From positions 1,736,001-1,800,000 of the forward strand of contig OZ244148.1 of NCBI GenBank assembly GCA_965216255.1: a stretch of DNA of 64,000 nucleotides, in the 5' to 3' direction. Origin of the DNA: G965216255 sp965216255 (GTDB lineage: Bacteria; Bacteroidota; Rhodothermia; Rhodothermales; Bin80). Under the pieces are notes generated by a model. The model did not search any database and was not told the origin of the DNA. It saw nothing but the letters and a program-made list of their open reading frames with translations. Of this stretch, positions 46,609-57,221 are shown piece by piece (within the stretch, counting starts at the first letter, position 1; every line of letters starts with the position of its first letter). The translations under genes and the position numbers were made by a program.

Positions 46609-47583
46609 ATGCAACAGCTTGCCATAGGCGTCGACCTGGGTGGCACCTACATCAAGGCGGCCCTCGTAGACCGAACATCCGGGGTGCTACTTAAGGAGCA
46701 GCGAAAAACGGAGGCCCACCAAGGTCCGGGGCATGTGCTCGACAGGATCGTCGCCGTCGCGGAAGGCCTCATGGCAAGCGTGCTGGCCGGCAACGTCGCA
46801 GGCATCGGCATTGGCGCCCCCGGCACCATTGACTGGGACCGTTCCACCCTCATTCATCCACCCAACATCCCTGACTGGGGCGTGGTAAACTTGCGCCAGA
46901 CACTGCAGCGCAGAATTGGTACGAATCTCCATGTGGTTGTGGAAAACGACGCCAACGCAGCCGCATTGGGCTCGGCGCACTACGGTGCGGGCTTAGTGTA
47001 CGACTCCTTTATTATGGTCACGCTGGATACGGGCGTTGGCGGTGCTATCATCTACCGGGGAAGCATCTTTCGAGGTACTACCGGGGCCGCGGGTGAGCTG
47101 GGGCACATGACCATAGATTACGGCGGGCCGCCGGACGCCGCCGGCGTAAGCGGTGCCATCGAGGCCTATCTGGGGCAGCACTACCTGACCGAGTATGCAC
47201 GGAAGCAGTTTGCTGCACGTCCGGATAGCCCCCTGTGCGGCGCCTCCAAACTAAGCCCCGCCCTGATTTCGGCTGCGGCCTGCCTTGGCGACGAGGCGGC
47301 CCAGGCCGTACTGGCCTGGGCCGGGCACAAGTTGGGCTGCGTTCTGGGCAGCTGCATCAATCTCCTCGACATTCGAACCGTGGTAGTCGGCGGCGGCATT
47401 TCCGCGGCCGGGGACCTCATTCTGAAATCTGCCCGGCGTTCCGTTCTGGACTACATCAAGCCGGGCATGCGGGAGGGTGTGGAAATCGTGCAGGAAACCA
47501 GGGGCAATGAGGTCGGTATGCTCGGAGCGGCCTCTCTCGTCTTCGAGCATCTCGACACACATGCTTCCGTTTCCGGGGGATAG
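46609..47583 (+). CDS. ROK-family sugar kinase (glucokinase-like)
   Basis: The 324-residue product has the phosphate-binding IGVDLGGTYIKAALVD, the catalytic Asp in VVENDANAAALG, the DTGVGGAIIYRG loop and GELGH with the sugar-binding Glu-His. ROK proteins normally bind zinc through C-x-C-G-x-x-G-C-x-E just after GELGH. Here the same place reads DAAGVSGAIE (residues 176-185), so all three cysteines are lost although G, G and E remain. The kinase core is otherwise intact, and phosphorylation of glucose or a related sugar is the likely reaction. It lies between the ftsB-like gene and the lptD-like gene, whose start it overlaps by 23 bases. Confidence 0.9.
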   Translation: MQQLAIGVDLGGTYIKAALVDRTSGVLLKEQRKTEAHQGPGHVLDRIVAVAEGLMASVLAGNVAGIGIGAPGTIDWDRSTLIHPPNIPDWGVVNLRQTLQRRIGTNLHVVVENDANAAALGSAHYGAGLVYDSFIMVTLDTGVGGAIIYRGSIFRGTTGAAGELGHMTIDYGGPPDAAGVSGAIEAYLGQHYLTEYARKQFAARPDSPLCGASKLSPALISAAACLGDEAAQAVLAWAGHKLGCVLGSCINLLDIRTVVVGGGISAAGDLILKSARRSVLDYIKPGMREGVEIVQETRGNEVGMLGAASLVFEHLDTHASVSGG

Positions 47584-50227
47584 CAACACCGCTTCGCCTC
47601 GGAAGCTGAACGGCCAGGTACTGCTTCTCGTGGCGGCACTTTGTGCCGTACGGCCCTCCGCCGCACAGGAACAGCCCGTTGCCTTCAGTGCATTGGATTC
47701 CCTGGTAATAGATTTTGGTGAGGATCGCGGCCGGATCACCGGCAATGCCGCAGTCTCATACGAGGACATTTCGCTCAAGGCGTACGCCGTAGACATCCTC
47801 TTCGACCGAGAGGAACTGCACGCTGCCGGCCTGCAGTCCGACTCCGGGCTTGTGGGAGCGCCGACATTCACACAGGGTACGGAGACGCTTTCCGGCATCT
47901 CCTTCGCATACAATATGGCCACCAACCGGGGCCGTGTGGTCGGCGCACGCACGCAGTTCGAGGAAGGCTTCATCCAGGCAGGTATCGCCAAGATGCAGGA
48001 AGACAGCTCTGTCTTCATTAGTGGCGGCCTATATACGACGTGCAACTGTGCACTTGACGAAACGCCCTCCTATTCATTGCGCGCGCGTAAAATGAAGGTC
48101 GTGGACCGCAAGTGGGTCTACACAGGCCCCATCCAGCTATTCATTTTCAATATCCCCACGCCTCTTTGGCTCCCTTTTGGCTTCCTACCCTACAAAGAGG
48201 GACGCAGAAGCGGCCTCCTAGCACCCGAATATGGGGGAGATGAGCGAGGGTTCTATCTGAGGAATTGGGGGTACTACTGGGCATTGAATGAATTTCTTGA
48301 TCTGCAGCTCCGTCTCGGCATCTGGACCAAGGGCAGTTGGCAAGCCCATCCCTCCTTTCGCTATAACCGCCGCTACGCGTATAGCGGCGGCCTCAGCATA
48401 GACTACCTACGGGTGCGCAGCGGCGAAAAACATGACCCGGACCTCGTACACAGACATGACATCAGTCTGCGGTGGACGCACAGCCAGACATTGAGTCCGA
48501 CATCACGCCTCACTGCCAACGTGCGCCTCACCTCCAGCAGCTACCTGAAAACCATCTCGGAACAGTATGCGGACAACGTACGCCAGTCCGTAGGCTCCTC
48601 TATCCAGTACTCCAAACGCATGGGTCGTGGCCGGTCTCTTTCGCTGAACATGCGCCAGAACCAGATATTGTCTACCGGTACGACGGACCTTTCACTTCCG
48701 GAGCTGTCATTCTCACAGAGTACAAGGGCCCCCTTCAAACGTAACAGCGCCTCCCGTAATGAGCAGTGGTACGAGCGCCTTCAGTTTAGCCTGTCCTCTC
48801 GCTTGAGCAATCGATACAGCTTCCGTCCCCTCTCAGACGCCCAGTTGGTAGCCCGCGGAGATACGCTTGCAGACGGCACGCCTGTCGATATCAGCTGGCA
48901 TGAAGCCTTGTTGGATCAGTCCCGATACGAACAGGCCACCGGGCGCACGGACGGTCGTATTGATTTCCGGGCTACGCACCGCGTGCCCATTGCAGCACCA
49001 TTTGCCATCAACCGGCTGCCACTTCTGGGCACGTTCCGCCTAAACGTTTCTCCCAATGCCAATTACAGCGAAGAATGGTACGTGCAGACCGAGCGGCAGG
49101 TGCAAGACTCAACCGGGAGTGTGATGCACAGTACAACAAGCGGTTTCTTCGCCCTGAGGCAATTTAATACGGGGGTTTCGGCCACAACAACCTTTTATGG
49201 ACTCTTCCCCGGTCGCATAGGCGCCTACCGCGACGTGCGCCATACCGTCCGTCCGCGAGTCGGATTTTCCTATCGACCAGACTTTTCGTCGGATTTCTGG
49301 GGGTACTCGCGCCTGCTTGCGGATTCGGAAGGCATTCCCGTGGAAGACGGCTTGGAGAAGGGGCGCTATAACATCGTGCCGAGCGTGCAGCGCAGGCTGC
49401 AACAGGCCATGAATTTTGGTGTGGATAACACGTTCGAAACCAAACGGGTAACGCCGGACTCGACGGGTGAAGAACAGAGCCAGGTGCTAAAACTCTTCAA
49501 CCTGAACCTGAGCTCCAGCTACAACTTCGCAGCGGACTCACTCCGGATGGCTCCCATCCGAATTTCCGCCCGAACCAATGTCCTCGGCAAGCTCAACCTC
49601 AACGTCTCCGGCTCATTGTCCCCATACCGTCTCGGCGATGACGGCGTGTACGCGGTGAATGATTACCTATTTTCGCTCAAGCGACTTAGCCTGGCACGGC
49701 TTACGCAGCTCAGTATCCGGGGAAATTTTCGGCTCAGAAGTAGCAACGACGTCGCGCCACGCCAGCCCATTCAACCCGGAATTCCCGCCTTTGACAATAT
49801 GATCACTTCATCAATTGGGCTCAATGATCCGTTTTCGTCCCGCTCCTACGAGCAGGGCGCATTCGCCGACTGGTCCCTGAACGTCAGCATTGGCTATCAG
49901 ATTTCCAAGCCGGCCAGCCGGGTTACGCGCAGCGCGACCGTGAATACCGGCTTTGACTTCAATGTGACCTCGACTTGGAAGGTGCGCGGGCAGACAGGCT
50001 ATGATTTTGAAGCCGGCAAGATTGTTACGACCACTCTCAACGTTATGAAGGAATTCGAATGCTGGCAGATGGCCTTCACGTGGATCCCATTCGGAAGCTT
50101 CCAGTCCTGGGGGTTTGATCTTCACGTCAAGAGCGGGCGCTTACGAGAATTTCTGCGCCTCCAGCAGCCCAAGGCAGACCGGAATCGAGGACTGCGGGCA
50201 CGGCCGGGAAGTTTTGCACCGAGATAG
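47561..50227 (+). CDS. LptD/OstA-like LPS-assembly outer-membrane protein
   Basis: From the ATG at 47561 the product has 888 residues. A signal peptide (GQVLLLVAALCAVRPSAAQ) leads into an OstA/LptA-like jelly roll (LVIDFGEDRGRITGNAAVSY, LKAYAVDILFDREELHAAG) and then the large barrel with PTPLWLPFGFLPYKEGRRSG, a feature of the Bacteroidota putative LptD group, and strands to the end (WQMAFTWIPFGSFQSWGFDL). It is predicted to insert lipopolysaccharide into the outer leaflet. Gram-negative LptD usually needs disulphide-linked cysteine pairs; only isolated cysteines are visible here, as in other Bacteroidota homologues. It is the last gene of the eno run. Confidence 0.85.
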   Translation: MLPFPGDSNTASPRKLNGQVLLLVAALCAVRPSAAQEQPVAFSALDSLVIDFGEDRGRITGNAAVSYEDISLKAYAVDILFDREELHAAGLQSDSGLVGAPTFTQGTETLSGISFAYNMATNRGRVVGARTQFEEGFIQAGIAKMQEDSSVFISGGLYTTCNCALDETPSYSLRARKMKVVDRKWVYTGPIQLFIFNIPTPLWLPFGFLPYKEGRRSGLLAPEYGGDERGFYLRNWGYYWALNEFLDLQLRLGIWTKGSWQAHPSFRYNRRYAYSGGLSIDYLRVRSGEKHDPDLVHRHDISLRWTHSQTLSPTSRLTANVRLTSSSYLKTISEQYADNVRQSVGSSIQYSKRMGRGRSLSLNMRQNQILSTGTTDLSLPELSFSQSTRAPFKRNSASRNEQWYERLQFSLSSRLSNRYSFRPLSDAQLVARGDTLADGTPVDISWHEALLDQSRYEQATGRTDGRIDFRATHRVPIAAPFAINRLPLLGTFRLNVSPNANYSEEWYVQTERQVQDSTGSVMHSTTSGFFALRQFNTGVSATTTFYGLFPGRIGAYRDVRHTVRPRVGFSYRPDFSSDFWGYSRLLADSEGIPVEDGLEKGRYNIVPSVQRRLQQAMNFGVDNTFETKRVTPDSTGEEQSQVLKLFNLNLSSSYNFAADSLRMAPIRISARTNVLGKLNLNVSGSLSPYRLGDDGVYAVNDYLFSLKRLSLARLTQLSIRGNFRLRSSNDVAPRQPIQPGIPAFDNMITSSIGLNDPFSSRSYEQGAFADWSLNVSIGYQISKPASRVTRSATVNTGFDFNVTSTWKVRGQTGYDFEAGKIVTTTLNVMKEFECWQMAFTWIPFGSFQSWGFDLHVKSGRLREFLRLQQPKADRNRGLRARPGSFAPR

Positions 50228-50307
50228 GCATTGGGGCGCCAACATACGCGTACCCAGACTGCTGGCGAGCGAGCGAAGGATTGAACTTGAGACTACCGCA
50301 ATGTCAA

Positions 50308-52657
50308 TTACAAGTATCCTTGATGAAGCGCGGCGCGCCACCCCGGCTCCTTACAAGGCCGGCTGTGCGCCCGGCGGCGTTTCTTTCTATGCAGAATACT
50401 GTGCATAGTCCCTTGGAGCGAAGTACGGCACACGCTTTCCGTCCCCGCGTCATAGCCAATGGCCGTCACCGTTGCCGTAAAGAGATAGTCCGTGTCCTTA
50501 GTCACGTTACCAGGTATGGTGACCGTAGGCATATCCGTATTCGCGTCTGTCAGCGGGAGGTCACCCGTCCAACTCCAGGAATAGGTCGGGCTGCCGCCGT
50601 CGGATACGCTCGCACCGCATCCGCTGAAAGTGATGGTGCCGTCCCCTTCGGATCGCGAGTATTTCTTAGGCTTACAGCTGGGCGTAATGTTGTCTGCGTC
50701 CGTCACCGTCAGTGTGAAGCTGCCCGACGCGCTCGGCTTGCCGTCTTGCGTGGGGTCGGTCACCGTCAGCGTGATGTCATAGGTTTGATCATCATCTATG
50801 CTGATGCTGCCGGCATCGAAGGTGGCATGCGATCGAGAGGTGTTGGTCAGGTGCGATGACCCCGACCACGCGTAGGTGTACGGCCGCCTTGTCAGCGAAC
50901 CCTCGATGATGGTGCAGTTGCTGAGGAGCACTGTTGAGCCTTCCTGCACGGACACATTCGTGCAGGATACCGAGAAGGGGGTCCCGCTTGCGGAACTGAA
51001 GCCGGCTATGCCGCTTGCGGTTATGATGGCGCCGTCAACCTGCACGCTTGCCGTGAGCCGGTATTCGTGCCTGGCTCCCGCGGCCGCCGGCGCATCGAAG
51101 TCGGGCGCCGCCACCGTCGTCGAACTCAGCCACGCGTCCGAAGCACCGTCCATCGCGCGCCAGTCGTAGGCCGCGGCGCTTCCCACATGGCTCGTGACGC
51201 GGCACGGCTGGCCGCGCCCCCCGTTCTTGTTAACCGCAACCTCGCCGCACTCCACGTCAATCGCGTTCTCGACGGTGAGGGTAACCGGCACGCTCGCCGC
51301 ACAATCCACCAATTCGGTCCCGCTTTCCGGGCACACGGCCAGCGCGTACCGCTGCCGCTCCGTCGCGGCAACCGAACCCGTCTCGATTGTCATGTTGAGC
51401 TGGCCCCGGGCCAGGGCAATCGGCACCGCCCGCCATGCGCTGCGGCAGTACCACATCGCGCGCAAGGTCCACGAAGTCCGATTCGCGCGGCACTATTTGC
51501 AGCGTAAAGGACGTCTGCACGACCCGGTTCGTCTCCGCCTGTAGGGCCCGGACCACCATCTCGATCGCCGTTTCCTCACCAACATCCGGCGCCACAAATT
51601 CGGGCGCCGCGTCGAAGACGCCCAGCGGCACGCCGTCCAGACGCACTTGCGGCAAAAACTGCAGCCGCACCGGCAGCCCTTCCGGACTCGTGGTCCGGCA
51701 CGGAAGAATCACCCGATCGCCCGCTACTACCGCCAGGTCTTCGCACTGCAGTACAGGATCCACGTTGACCACGGTCAGTGTGACCTCCTGCGACACCGAC
51801 TGCCCCGTCGAGCGGTCGCGCGCCGTGAGCATGACGGCCCGCGTTTCCAGCTCGGCGTCAATCTGCGGCGGCCGGAGCGTGAACGTGAAGGCCCCCGCGT
51901 CCATGACCTGCGTCTGCCGATACGGCGGCCAGTCGAAATCCGCCGTATATTCCAGCATCCTGCCCGCGGCGCCATGTCCGTGGCACGCTATGCCTGCTTC
52001 CGATCCGGTCCGCAGCGTCACGTGCGTCTCGCATTCAATCTCCGGCATCCGGTCCGGAAGCCCGTCGCCTTCCGTATCACCGATGGCACCATCGGCCACC
52101 GGCGCGCCGGATACCACCGGAATCCGCTCGCCCGGGGACACGTCCACATCATCACACGGATCAGGCGCTGCGCCGTGCCGCTTGACCGGCCCGCTCACGA
52201 CATCTTCACAATCATCAACGGCATGCACCACAACCTCCAGCCGGCCGGAATGTATTGCCCGGCCCCGGGCGTCTTTCACGCTCAGCGTGTACACATACAG
52301 GCCCGCCGCGCCATCCTGCGGGGCCCGGAAGAGAGGCCGACTTTCGTTCGCGCTGCTCAAATAGCCCAGCGCTTCCGGCCGCTCACTCTCCCACCGGTAG
52401 CTCCAGGACGCATCCGCCTCCTCCGGCACGCAGAGCAGGAGCTGCTCCTGGCCCGCCTCAAGATGCAACTCCGCGCACTCCAGCGCCTCGGGCACATGCT
52501 CCTGCTGCACTTCAATGGTAAGCTCCTGCCCCAACGCCGGCCCGCCGAACAAGGCCCCTATGGCGACAAGGCCAACCAGAAGCCAGTGCAATCGGCGTCG
52601 GACGCCGACGGAAGAATACGCACTACGCGTGGATATTCTGCTCAATAGATGGGTCAT
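50308..52657 (-). pseudogene. PKD-like domain surface protein gene with a frameshift
   Basis: The gene starts at the ATG at 52657 with a signal peptide (LHWLLVGLVAIGALFGGPAL, then GQ) and encodes repeated PKD/Ig-like beta domains: SWSYRWESERPEALGY with LYVYTLSVKDARG, MLEYTADFDWPPY, YTYAWSGSSHLTNTS with YDITLTVTDPTQDG, and YSWSWTGDLPLTDANTD with YLFTATVTAIGYD. The reading frame breaks once, within about 51420-51445: upstream it reads DVVLPQRM and downstream PIALARGQLNMTIE, so one base has been lost or gained there. The last 25 codons look like readthrough into unrelated sequence, so the 3' end is probably also truncated. Either the gene is freshly inactivated or the shift is a sequencing error. 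Confidence 0.7.
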
Positions 52658-53122
52658 AAAATGGAAAGGATTGGTCCAAGGAATTAGACGAAAACAAGCT
52701 TTCATAGAACCATCCCGCACAACACCGTCCCCCGCAATGCCGCCGGGACCGGCGCAACAAAATTCCAAAACCGTAAACACTACCGACCGCTCAACGGATT
52801 ATACCGGAATCAATTGCTCCTAAAGACATGCCTCGCTAAAGATGGCGGTGGATGATTCCACATAGTGCCTGACCGAAAAAAATCGATCGAAAGGAGTGTT
52901 GATGAAATACCTCCGTTACAGCTATAATTGGAGGTAAGTGGGGAGCCTTATCACGTATAAGAAGAATTAACGAAGCATTAATAGGTTTGAGTCACCACTT
53001 AAACCCCTATTATACCTTCCTTCCTGCTTTCGAATCTTCGGCCTATTTCGTATCTTTCAGCCGATTCGCACCCCATTATCCCACTACAAGGGGTGTTTTA
53101 CGCCAACATTCGAAACGTTCGT
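52658..53122. other. Gene-free stretch between the PKD pseudogene and the ISNCY transposase
   Basis: AT-rich sequence from about 52820 on. It should include the left end of the ISNCY-type element and the promoter of the PKD gene. I could not pair any terminal inverted repeat with the right flank (54536-54688). Confidence 0.4.
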
Positions 53123-54535
53123 ATGAGATCCGTCAGAGCGCACCAGTTTTCGTTAGGACAGGCGCCCATTGCTGAGATCCAGATCGACCCCAAAAGCCGC
53201 GACGACATCCCAGCCATTCTGCTCGGACTGCAGGCCCTCTACACCCATCTGCCGGCACGCACCAAGGTATTCGATCTGCTCCACGCCCATTTTGCTAACC
53301 TGGCCGATCTGGATCGAGGCCGGCCCGGAATGGACTTCTGGAGCATCTTCGTGCTGGCCATCCTGAAGCAGGGACTCGGCTGTGACTTTGATCGGTTGAC
53401 GTATTTGGTCAATGACATGGATAGCGTGCGCCAGATGCTGGGGTTGGATGACCAGATGGGGAATCGTGTCCTCTTCCAGAGGCAGACCATCATCGACAAT
53501 GTTTCGAAGCTGACACCGGAGCTGTTGGATGAGGTCAACCAGATCGTAGTGGCCTATGGGCACCAGGAAGTGGGTGCTGCGGAGGAGTTGCATACAAGAG
53601 CAGACTCTTTTGTTGTGGAGACCGACGTACATTGGCCGACCGATGTGCGGCTGTTGTGGGATGCCATACAGTGTGTAGTGCTGTTGATAACCCAGGCGGC
53701 ATCGAGGCATGGCATAGCGGGCTGGCGCAAGTACAGGAGTTGGCTGCGCGCTGTGCATGCGCACTTTGCTCCGGTGCGTCTGGCGCGCAGATGGCGCACG
53801 AAAGAGGATGTAGAGGCCTACTTGGAAATATGCCAGGTGGTGGTAAAGAAAGTGAAGTCCACGGTGCAGGTGTTGCAGCAGCGGTCCGTGCCGCATCCGG
53901 ACATCACGCGGTATTTGACGCACTGTGAGCGTCAGATAGAGCAGGTAGAGCGGCGATTGATCCATGAGGAGATGATTCCGCACGAGGAGAAGGTGTTTTC
54001 GGTGTATGAAGAGCACACGCGTTGGATCTGCAAGCAGAAAGCAGGCATCAGGGCCGAGTTGGGGGTGCCGGTGTGTGTCATAGAAGACCAGCATCAATTC
54101 ATACTCCACCACATGATCCAGTGGGAGGGCACGGATATAGATGCGGCCGTGCCTCTATTAACCGAAACGAAGAAGCGCTACGGTGCCGTGGTTTCCTGTA
54201 GCGTGGACAGGGGCTTTTACAGCCCAGACAACCTTACCGCGTTTGAGGCAGAGTTGGGGCTGGCCGTGATGCCCAGGAAGGGCAAAGGCACAGAGGCCTC
54301 TCGTGAGCGGGAAAGGGAAGAAGAGTTCGTAGCAGCGCGTCGGCAGCATCCGGCCATTGAGTCAGCGATCAACAACCTGGAGCACCGCGGATTGAATCGA
54401 GTGCGGGCGCACGGCAAGGAGGGATTTGCGCGCAGCGTGGCGCTTTCGGTTGTGGCGGCAAATGTGCATCGACTCGGATTGATACTGCGCCAGCGGGAGA
54501 CTGAGCGGCGAGCGCGCCAGCGTCTGGCTGCCTGA
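53123..54535 (+). CDS. ISNCY-family transposase
   Basis: The product is 470 residues from the ATG at 53123 (MRSVRAHQFSLGQAPIAEI); a GTG 30 bases upstream is also open. It shows the pattern of ISNCY (IS1202-like) transposases: DFWSIFVLAILKQGLGCDFD and LTYLVNDMDSVRQMLGL in the N-terminal helix-turn-helix region, VVETDVHWPTDVRLLWDAI with the first catalytic Asp, SCSVDRGFYSPDN with the second, and ESAINNLEHRGLNRVRAHG near the end with the Glu. There is no interruption, so it may be active. IS66 has inserted about 150 bases after its stop. The element's ends were not located. Confidence 0.85.
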   Translation: MRSVRAHQFSLGQAPIAEIQIDPKSRDDIPAILLGLQALYTHLPARTKVFDLLHAHFANLADLDRGRPGMDFWSIFVLAILKQGLGCDFDRLTYLVNDMDSVRQMLGLDDQMGNRVLFQRQTIIDNVSKLTPELLDEVNQIVVAYGHQEVGAAEELHTRADSFVVETDVHWPTDVRLLWDAIQCVVLLITQAASRHGIAGWRKYRSWLRAVHAHFAPVRLARRWRTKEDVEAYLEICQVVVKKVKSTVQVLQQRSVPHPDITRYLTHCERQIEQVERRLIHEEMIPHEEKVFSVYEEHTRWICKQKAGIRAELGVPVCVIEDQHQFILHHMIQWEGTDIDAAVPLLTETKKRYGAVVSCSVDRGFYSPDNLTAFEAELGLAVMPRKGKGTEASREREREEEFVAARRQHPAIESAINNLEHRGLNRVRAHGKEGFARSVALSVVAANVHRLGLILRQRETERRARQRLAA

Positions 54536-54774
54536 ACAAGCCAGCCGCAGAGACTGCCGAGAAAGACGACGCTCACGAGCGAAATCGGATAGCAACGTCC
54601 AGGCTGGCTGCAACAGTTGAAGAGTGGCCTATTCCACGCATGTGCATGCACTCTGCGGCATGGAAACCAGGTTCTGAGTGCATTCACCGTAAGCGTGCGG
54701 TGAAACCCATCTGGAGAAGGTGACGATTTCTCGGGAGATTACTCATAGACCCGAGGACTCAAAGCCTGGATGGC

Positions 54775-55074
54775 ATGAGACAGCCCAGACGTACGGCGGA
54801 AGAAATGTTTCCGCTCATGGAACAGTATGAAGAAAGCAGCCAGACCGCTGCAGCGTTCTGTGCCGAGCGCGGCATCTCGTATGGGCAGCTGCTTTACTGG
54901 CGTCGGAAGTATCGCCTGGAGGCTGCGGCAGTGGACAGCGGCGCCTTTGTGGAGATTGGCAGACCCGTGGCAGGTGAAGAGGCGCAAGTGGAGATCATGT
55001 ACCCGGGCGGGATACGCGTGCGCCTCTTGGCGCCGGTATCTGCCTCGTACCTGGCGCAGCTGGTGCAGTCATGA
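54775..55074 (+). CDS. tnpA: IS66 accessory protein TnpA (helix-turn-helix)
   Basis: This 99-residue protein begins MRQPRRTAEEMFPLMEQYEE and has the helix-turn-helix SSQTAAAFCAERGISYGQLLYWRRKY typical of IS66 TnpA (OrfA). A short beta-rich C-terminal tail follows (IMYPGGIRVRLLAPV). It is required together with TnpB for IS66 transposition, probably for DNA recognition. The stop overlaps the tnpB start by four bases (ATGA), indicating translational coupling. Confidence 0.92.
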   Translation: MRQPRRTAEEMFPLMEQYEESSQTAAAFCAERGISYGQLLYWRRKYRLEAAAVDSGAFVEIGRPVAGEEAQVEIMYPGGIRVRLLAPVSASYLAQLVQS

Positions 55075-55406
55075 TCGGACTGGGGCCTTCGCACCGGTAT
55101 TTCTTTTACCGGCCGCCGGCCGACATGCGCAAGAGCTTTGACGGCCTGTGCGCCTTGGTGAAAAGCGGCATGAAGCGGGATCCCATGTCGGGGGACGTCT
55201 TTGTGTTCGTCAACAGGAGGCGGAGCCATCTGAAGGCGCTTTCGTGGGACCGACACGGCTTTGCCTTGTTTTACAAAAGGCTTGAAGCGGGTACGTTTGA
55301 GCTGCCGAAAGAGGATATGCCGACGTGGACGCAGATGGTGATGTTACTGGAGGGAGTGTCGCTGAAGTCCGTAAAATACCGGCGCCGGTATGCGGTTAAG
55401 AGCTGA
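55071..55406 (+). CDS. tnpB: IS66 accessory protein TnpB
   Basis: The 111-residue protein matches IS66 OrfB: MIGLGPSHRYFFYRPPADMR, KSFDGLCALVKSGMKRDPMS, GDVFVFVNRRRSHLKALSWD and GFALFYKRLEAGTFELP. It is intact and of normal length. It functions with TnpA and TnpC; its biochemical role is not fully known. A closely related but truncated copy lies in the remnant at 60534-60656. Confidence 0.95.
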   Translation: MIGLGPSHRYFFYRPPADMRKSFDGLCALVKSGMKRDPMSGDVFVFVNRRRSHLKALSWDRHGFALFYKRLEAGTFELPKEDMPTWTQMVMLLEGVSLKSVKYRRRYAVKS

Positions 55407-55469
55407 AAATCGGGATAAATAGTATGTGGAAACGTGGAACAATGCATGTGCAGGCCTTGTTGAACAGTC

Positions 55470-56972
55470 ATGCAGCCCGAAGCACATTCCTCCCTCTCTT
55501 CTGCGGATGTTGAGACCTTCCGTGCGCAGCTTGCCGCGGTGCTTCAGCAGAACGCCAGCCTGTCCGAGGAGAACAATCAGCAGAGCGAAGAGATAAGCCG
55601 GCTGCAGGCGAAATTGGAGAGCAAGGACAAACAGTTGGCTGAAGCCCTCCGCCTGCTCTTTGGCTCCAGGAGCGAAAGGTATATACTGGGGCCGGAGGCG
55701 CAGCAGGGCCTCTTGTTTGACGACATGGAGGTCGAGGTGCCCCTGCCGCCCGAGCCCGAGACGGATCAGCCGAAGCGGAAGCGGCGCAAGGCCAAGCGGC
55801 GTCCGGACTTCGAGGATCTGCCGGATCACCTGCCCCGCGAGACGATCGTAATCTAGCCTGAAGAGGACACGACAGGTCTCATTTGCATCGGCATGGAGAA
55901 GACGCAGTACCTGGAGAGCGTGCCCAGCATGATAAAGGTGGTCGAGATTCATCGTCCCAAGTACGTGGACCCGACCGATGAGGACAGCGGCGTCATCATC
56001 GCCGAGTTGCCTCCGCGGCTGGTGGACAAGGGCATGGCCGGACCGGGATTGTTGGCCGATGTGGTGGTTAACAAGTACTGTGACCACTTGCCCCTGTACC
56101 GGCAGCAGCAGCGTTTCCGGCGGGAAGGCATTGAAATTGCCAAGTCCACGCTGGGAGGCTGGATAGCGCAGTCGGCATGGCACCTTGGGCCGCTGTATGA
56201 TGCACTCAAGCAGGAGGCGCTCTTAAGCGGGTATCTGCAGGCGGATGAGACGCGTATCCAGGTCCAGGATCGAAAGAAGAAGGGCAAGACCCATCGGGGT
56301 TTTTACTGGGTGTACCATACTCCGGAGCAGAAGCTGTTAGTGATGGAGTATCGCAAGAGCCGTGCCCGTGCAGGTCCGGTGGCGTTCTTGGGTGGGTATG
56401 CGGGAGCGTTGCAGACGGACGGGTATGTGGCCTACAACGTCTTCGAAGCGCATCCGTCTATGACGGTCTACGGATGCATGGCGCATGCGAGACGCAAGTT
56501 CTACGACTGTCGTAGCTACGAACCGGAGAAGGCCGAGCACGTGTTGACAAAGATCAGGCGACTCTACGCCATAGAGCGCAGGCTGCGAGAGGAGGGTGCC
56601 AGTGCGGAACGTCGGCGCGAGGTACGTCAGGAAGAGGCCCGGCCTGTACTGGAAACGCTGAAGCCCTGGCTGGAGGCGAACGGGGGATTGCCCAAGAGCC
56701 CTTGGGGCCAGGCGACCAACTATACGCTCGGCCTTTGGAAAAGGCTGACCCGATACCTGGATGAGGGCCGCGTGGAGCTGGACAATAACCTCATTGAAAA
56801 TGCCCTGCGGCCGTTGGTTATCGGCCGCAAGAATTACCTGTTCGCGGGATCACATGATGCGGCCCAGCGGGCAGCCGTGGTCTATTCGCTACTTGGCACG
56901 TGCAAGCTACACGGTGTCAATCCCCAGGAGTGGCTCACGGACGTGTTCGAGCGCATCCGGCCAGGCGCGTAG
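55470..56972 (+). pseudogene. tnpC: IS66 transposase TnpC interrupted by an in-frame amber codon
   Basis: Two pieces lie in the same frame. The first 128 codons have the leucine-zipper-like coiled coil (SEENNQQSEEISRLQAKLES) and end LPDHLPRETIVI at a TAG (55854-55856). After the stop the frame continues PEEDTTGLICIGMEKTQYLE, the normal IS66 zinc-finger-adjacent region, and then the DDE core: LQADETRIQVQD, LQTDGYVAYN and, near the end, DNNLIENALRPLVIGRKNYL. Without the stop it would be a full-length 500-residue transposase. The downstream ATG at 55893 could give a 359-residue product that lacks the N-terminal DNA-binding part. Confidence 0.9.
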
Positions 56973-57221
56973 CTGACCTCTTGCCTCATCATTGGCAGAA
57001 GGCACGACAAGCTGACAAACACAAAGCGGCATAGCTGCTAAGCGCCGAGTGTGCCGGATCCGGCAAGCCCACCTGCTCTCCGCCTTCCAGCCGTCCTGTA
57101 CCCATCGGCACACCTGTAGCTGCCGCTGACCTGTACTTCACCGGACGCTTACCATTCACCTAGCCTGCTTACCCAAGCGTCATTTTGTTGGGGTAAGGAT
57201 ATGACAATTGGGAGAGGATGT

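Larger units (their letters stand above)
54689..57152 (+). mobile_element. IS66-family insertion sequence with 8-bp target duplication
   Basis: The element is 2,464 bp. The left end GTAAGCGTGCGGTGAA at 54689 and the right end, complement of TTCACCGGACGCTTAC ending at 57152, are IS66-type terminal repeats with one mismatch in 16. The flanking octamers are identical: CATTCACC at 54681-54688 and at 57153-57160, the 8-bp duplication expected of IS66. It holds tnpA, tnpB and a tnpC interrupted by one stop codon. The perfect target duplication indicates a recent arrival. Confidence 0.95.
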
